In this document: positions 61,953 to 64,000 of the stretch, one piece after another
How positions within the stretch are numbered: position 1 is the stretch's first letter
Layout of the letters: each line of letters begins with the position of its first letter
DNA from: Fodinibius sp034521915
Lineage (GTDB): Bacteria; Bacteroidota; Rhodothermia; Balneolales; Balneolaceae
NCBI RefSeq assembly: GCF_034521915.1
Contig: NZ_JAXHLU010000006.1
Location: 9,589-73,588, forward strand
Direction: 5' to 3'
DNA length: 64,000 nt
Made by a program: the position numbers and the translations under genes
Notes under the pieces: model-generated
Databases searched by the model: none
What the model was told of the DNA's origin: nothing
Seen by the model: the letters and a program-made list of their open reading frames with translations, nothing else

Positions 61953-61987
61953 TTGACAATGTTAACATTATTGTTAACTTGTGATCT
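61953..61987 (+). promoter_or_regulatory. Promoter and operator of the toxin-antitoxin pair
   Basis: TTGACA (61953-61958) is a good sigma-70-like -35 element. The inverted repeat GTTAACA (61961-61967) / TGTTAAC (61972-61978), 4 bases apart, covers the spacer to the -10 position, where the XRE antitoxin could bind and shut off the operon. It ends 9 bases before the toxin ATG; no Shine-Dalgarno is visible. Confidence 0.55.
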
Positions 61988-62347
61988 ATGAAGCAAATCA
62001 AATTCTATCGCAAGAAATCCGGTAAATGCCCGGTCGAGGAATTTTTAGATTCATTACAACCCAAACATGTTCAGAAAGTAACTTGGACGCTTCGGCTTAT
62101 CGAAGAGATGGATCAGGTTCCTGCCCAATATTTTAAGAAGCTGAAAAACACCGACGATATTTGGGAAGTTCGAACACGAATGGGTTCTCATAGCTTTCGA
62201 CTCCTCGGATTTATAACAGGCGATGAATTTGTTGTACTAACAAATGGATTTAAGAAGAAATCACAGAAAACACCCAAACAAGAAATAGAGCTGGCTGAAC
62301 GGCGTAAAGCTAATTATCTGGCTCGCAACGGAGGCTCCCATGAGTGA
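61988..62347 (+). CDS. higB: RelE/ParE-superfamily toxin (Gp49/HigB type)
   Basis: A 119-residue toxin of the phage-derived Gp49-like/HigB group (RelE fold). Start MKQIKFYRKKSGKCPVEEFLDSL (in parts), then IWEVRTRMGSHSFRLLGFITGDEFVVLTNGFKKKSQKTP (in parts), the basic core and FxKK end that mark the family. Members are mRNA-cleaving ribosome-dependent RNases. The gene comes first and overlaps the antitoxin gene by 8 bases, the HigBA order. Gene name is by family likeness. Confidence 0.85.
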   Translation: MKQIKFYRKKSGKCPVEEFLDSLQPKHVQKVTWTLRLIEEMDQVPAQYFKKLKNTDDIWEVRTRMGSHSFRLLGFITGDEFVVLTNGFKKKSQKTPKQEIELAERRKANYLARNGGSHE

Positions 62348-62618
62348 TCTTCAAGCGTACATACATAAACGAAAGCAAAACGATCCGGAATTTGCGGAAG
62401 GATATGAAGAAGGATATCTACATTTTAAAATTGGGGCTCTTTTAAAGCAAGCCCGAGAAAATGCGGGCTTAACGCAAGAAGAAGTAGCCAAGCAAATGAA
62501 TACCCAAAAAACGGCTATTTCTCGCATCGAAAATCATGCAGAAGATATCCGTTTGTCTACCCTGGAAAAATATGCCAAGGCCTTCGGCAAAACGCTGCGC
62601 GTTGAATTGGTAGATTGA
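62340..62618 (+). CDS. higA: XRE-family antitoxin
   Basis: A 92-residue protein whose C-terminal two thirds is a Xre helix-turn-helix domain (about 32-90; LKQARENAGLTQEEVAKQMNTQKTAISRIEN, in parts). The N-terminal YIHKRKQNDPEFAEGYEEGY segment is typical of antitoxins paired with Gp49-like toxins. It should neutralise the toxin and repress the operon at the GTTAACA palindrome. Overlaps the toxin by 8 bases. Confidence 0.88.
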   Translation: MSDLQAYIHKRKQNDPEFAEGYEEGYLHFKIGALLKQARENAGLTQEEVAKQMNTQKTAISRIENHAEDIRLSTLEKYAKAFGKTLRVELVD

Positions 62619-62646
62619 GGGTTGGCTTGCTCCCATAATACTACTG

Positions 62647-62849
62647 GTCATCGCGAGGAGCGAAGCAACGACGCCTGCCTGCGCGGAGCCTTTTGAATAT
62701 GTGGCAAGCCTTACCAAAAAAGCTTCGGTCTCTTACGCTTCATAGCTTCAGCGACGTAGCGCATAGGCAGGCAATCTCTTTTTCGGTGCTCGGTTCTGTG
62801 AGATTGCCGCGCCTTTTATTCACTACGCTCATGTAACGTCGCAATGACA
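62647..62849. repeat. GTCAT-CGCG type intergenic repeat, large copy
   Basis: Starts GTCATCGCGAGGAGCGAAGC and ends GTCGCAATGACA, inverted ends as in the copy at 6045-6177. The interior holds CCTGCCTGCGCGGAGCC and its inverse-like GCATAGGCAGGCAATCTC (in parts). At 203 bases it is the longest copy in the window. Confidence 0.7.
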
Positions 62850-63078
62850 GACTTTTTTCATGTTGCCTACGGTTACAGCGACTTTAGCTTTAGCTACACT
62901 CCAACACAAGCAGCACTGACGCAAGGAAATTGCACGATACAACCAAACGGAACACAACATCTGCTGCCCGACATTTCTTGCAGAACGCTGCCGTTAAAAA
63001 ATGTAACGTACGGTCTGTATTCAGTCATCAGATAATTTGAACCCACTTCTAAGGCACTGGGAAGCAAAGTGTTGCTTT

Positions 63079-63091
63079 CGGGTGGGGATAC
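63079..63091. repeat. Copy of tRNA-Arg 3' end (att-like)
   Basis: CGGGTGGGGATAC is identical to 61826-61838, the end of the T stem, acceptor strand, discriminator and next base of tRNA-Arg. Same orientation, 1.25 kb downstream, with the toxin-antitoxin pair and repeat in between. Confidence 0.55.
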
Positions 63092-63109
63092 TTTTCTACT
63101 ATTGAATAT

Positions 63110-63721
63110 TTATGATTTATCTTCTCCCTGTACTATTTGAAGCATGATGACATCATAAACTGCATGGGCAGTCATGGCGGCAATTAAACCGGTATATTCA
63201 AAAAGATAGCCAAGCAGCATGCTGAGCCCAAACATTGTCAGCCCAAATAGCATGTGTCCCGCTGACTTAAACTTGAAATAGCCGTGGATACCAATAAAAA
63301 TAAATGAAGTAATCCAGATGCCGAGTAATGGCTGTATGGCTCCGCGGAAAAGCAACTCCTCTCCCACTCCGGCAAATGCCGAAAGCTGAATTCGATCAAA
63401 GCTGGTAAATTGTAGTTTTGAAACCATATCAACGATATAAAAATCATGTAATACCTCTGAAACCGGGGGACGATTAATAAAGAAACCGATTATGCCTGCC
63501 GCAGCACCCCCTGATACAATCCCGATGAGAAGCTGGGTTGTAACGGGATAGCCGTGTTCAAAAACAGTATATAGGTTTTGATCGTGAAAGTATCGGAAAA
63601 TAAGAATAGCGAGAATTAGATAGGCGGTGGTAGAAAACAGAGAGAGTAGCAGTAATTTGCTGCTCGAAGCTTGATGTTCATCTTGGGTTGAAGGTAGTGT
63701 GTTATTTTCTTCGTCGATCAT
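63110..63721 (-). CDS. CPBP family intramembrane metalloprotease
   Basis: A 203-residue membrane protein of the CPBP (Abi/CAAX protease-like) family with six or so helices. Motif 1 EELLFRG (Glu121, Glu122, Arg126), motif 2 His in FIGIHGY (near 145) and motif 3 HAVYD (near 187-191) supply the metal site. Possible roles are maturation or self-immunity; the substrate is unknown. Minus strand CAAAAGTA at 63776-63783 is a possible -7 motif (TACTTTTG). Confidence 0.9.
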   Translation of the reverse strand: MIDEENNTLPSTQDEHQASSSKLLLLSLFSTTAYLILAILIFRYFHDQNLYTVFEHGYPVTTQLLIGIVSGGAAAGIIGFFINRPPVSEVLHDFYIVDMVSKLQFTSFDRIQLSAFAGVGEELLFRGAIQPLLGIWITSFIFIGIHGYFKFKSAGHMLFGLTMFGLSMLLGYLFEYTGLIAAMTAHAVYDVIMLQIVQGEDKS

Positions 63722-63775
63722 AAAATTCTAGTTAGGATCATTCCCCAAGATTTAATGGAAATATAATTTGCTTCC

Positions 63776-63783
63776 CAAAAGTA
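63776..63783 (-). promoter_or_regulatory. Candidate -7 promoter motif of the CPBP gene
   Basis: Minus strand TACTTTTG fits TAnnTTTG, identical to the motif upstream of sucC, 55 bases before the start codon at 63721. Confidence 0.35.
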
Positions 63784-63886
63784 ATAAAATGTGAATTCAG
63801 TTCGCATAAAAGCTCGAATTCCGTAAGTTAGAAAAAATTTGTTGCTCCAATTTAATTCAACAACGTCTAACTAAATCATTTCGATT

Positions 63887-64000
63887 ATGAAACGTTTTTT
63901 GCTCTTCCCCTTGATACTGTTTTTAGCCTATTCGTATACAGCTAAGGGACAAGATTTAACAATTGATCCCCAAATGTATGAAATCATTGATAAAGTAAGT
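63887..64000 (+). CDS. Secreted protein, 3' partial
   Basis: Only 38 codons lie in the window. The ATG at 63887 gives a clear signal peptide (MKRFLLFPLILFLAYSYTAKG) followed by QDLTIDPQMYEIIDKVS. Such a start is common in secreted M28-type peptidases of this group, but nothing visible proves that. Confidence 0.6.
   Translation, partial: MKRFLLFPLILFLAYSYTAKGQDLTIDPQMYEIIDKVS

Larger units (their letters stand above)
62619..63109. other. Intergenic stretch with repeat and tRNA-end copy
   Basis: No credible gene; a frame of 63 codons at 62844-63035 is composed partly of repeat sequence. It holds the large repeat (62647-62849) and, at 63079-63091, a 13-bp exact copy of the tRNA-Arg 3' end. Confidence 0.65.

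Noticed and set aside
62844..63035. Plus-strand frame of 63 codons
   Set aside because: Starts in the end of a repeat element and has no family likeness or ribosome site.
1..64000. CRISPR arrays, insertion sequences, rRNA genes, prophage
   Set aside because: No regularly spaced repeats, transposase, integrase, phage structural genes or rRNA sequence were seen.

Overview
The window comes from a Gram-negative member of the Bacteroidota/Rhodothermota side of the tree, most likely Balneolaeota (Fodinibius or Gracilimonas-like). Signs are: carboxypeptidase-regulatory-like plus TonB receptors and a DUF5686 protein, a DUF4293 membrane protein, Bat aerotolerance proteins, bacillithiol BshA, a YaiO-type barrel, few clear Shine-Dalgarno sequences, and several -7 motifs of the TAnnTTTG type. 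Many proteins are rich in Asp/Glu, as in moderate halophiles. This placement is inference; there is no rRNA in the window. I see no insertion sequence, prophage, CRISPR array or rRNA, and one tRNA.

Layout. 1-5.4 kb: end of a 2-oxo acid dehydrogenase E2 gene, panC-panD (pantothenate) and an SLC12-like cation/chloride transporter. 5.4-10 kb: a small lipoprotein, a frameshifted S9 peptidase, and an M20 dipeptidase, separated by palindromic intergenic repeats. 10-14 kb: minus-strand yebC-batC-batD-batE. 14-24.8 kb: bshA, an EamA exporter, a TspO-like protein, sucC, an SMP-30 protein, a PD40 repeat protein, a GmhB-like phosphatase, a DUF4382 lipoprotein, and pyrR-pyrB.

24.8-31.9 kb is the most interesting locus. 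A minus-strand set (response regulator, membrane-anchored HEAT-repeat protein, PgaC-like processive glycosyltransferase) is divergent from a plus-strand pair: an LTA-synthase-like sulfatase-fold enzyme with a C-terminal TPR module, and a TPR plus YaiO-type outer-membrane barrel. I read it as an uncharacterised system for making, decorating and exporting a cell-surface polymer. The TPR blocks of the last two proteins look like copies of one another.

31.9-41.2 kb: EamA exporter, then TetR, TolC, adaptor and RND pump genes, a DUF4293 gene and a third EamA exporter. The pump and the 3' part of the adaptor gene are clearly richer in GC than their surroundings. 41.2-49.9 kb: TonB-dependent receptor, MltF-like lytic transglycosylase, a STAS / anti-sigma-type kinase / SpoIIE phosphatase partner-switching operon, an alpha/beta hydrolase and a SPOR lipoprotein. 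50-56 kb: an iron-type ABC permease and ATPase behind a 19-bp DtxR-like palindrome, a GlsB-type protein, a monohaem lipoprotein and a DUF5686 protein.

56.3-60.8 kb: an arsenosugar-type cluster (peroxidase-like protein, ArsS radical SAM enzyme, two glycosyltransferases, the last broken by two frameshifts), with a divergent mercuric-reductase-like flavoprotein. 61-64 kb: lexA, tRNA-Arg(CCT), a toxin-antitoxin pair that lies between the tRNA 3' end and a 13-bp copy of it, a large repeat element, a CPBP protease and the start of a secreted protein that runs off the window.
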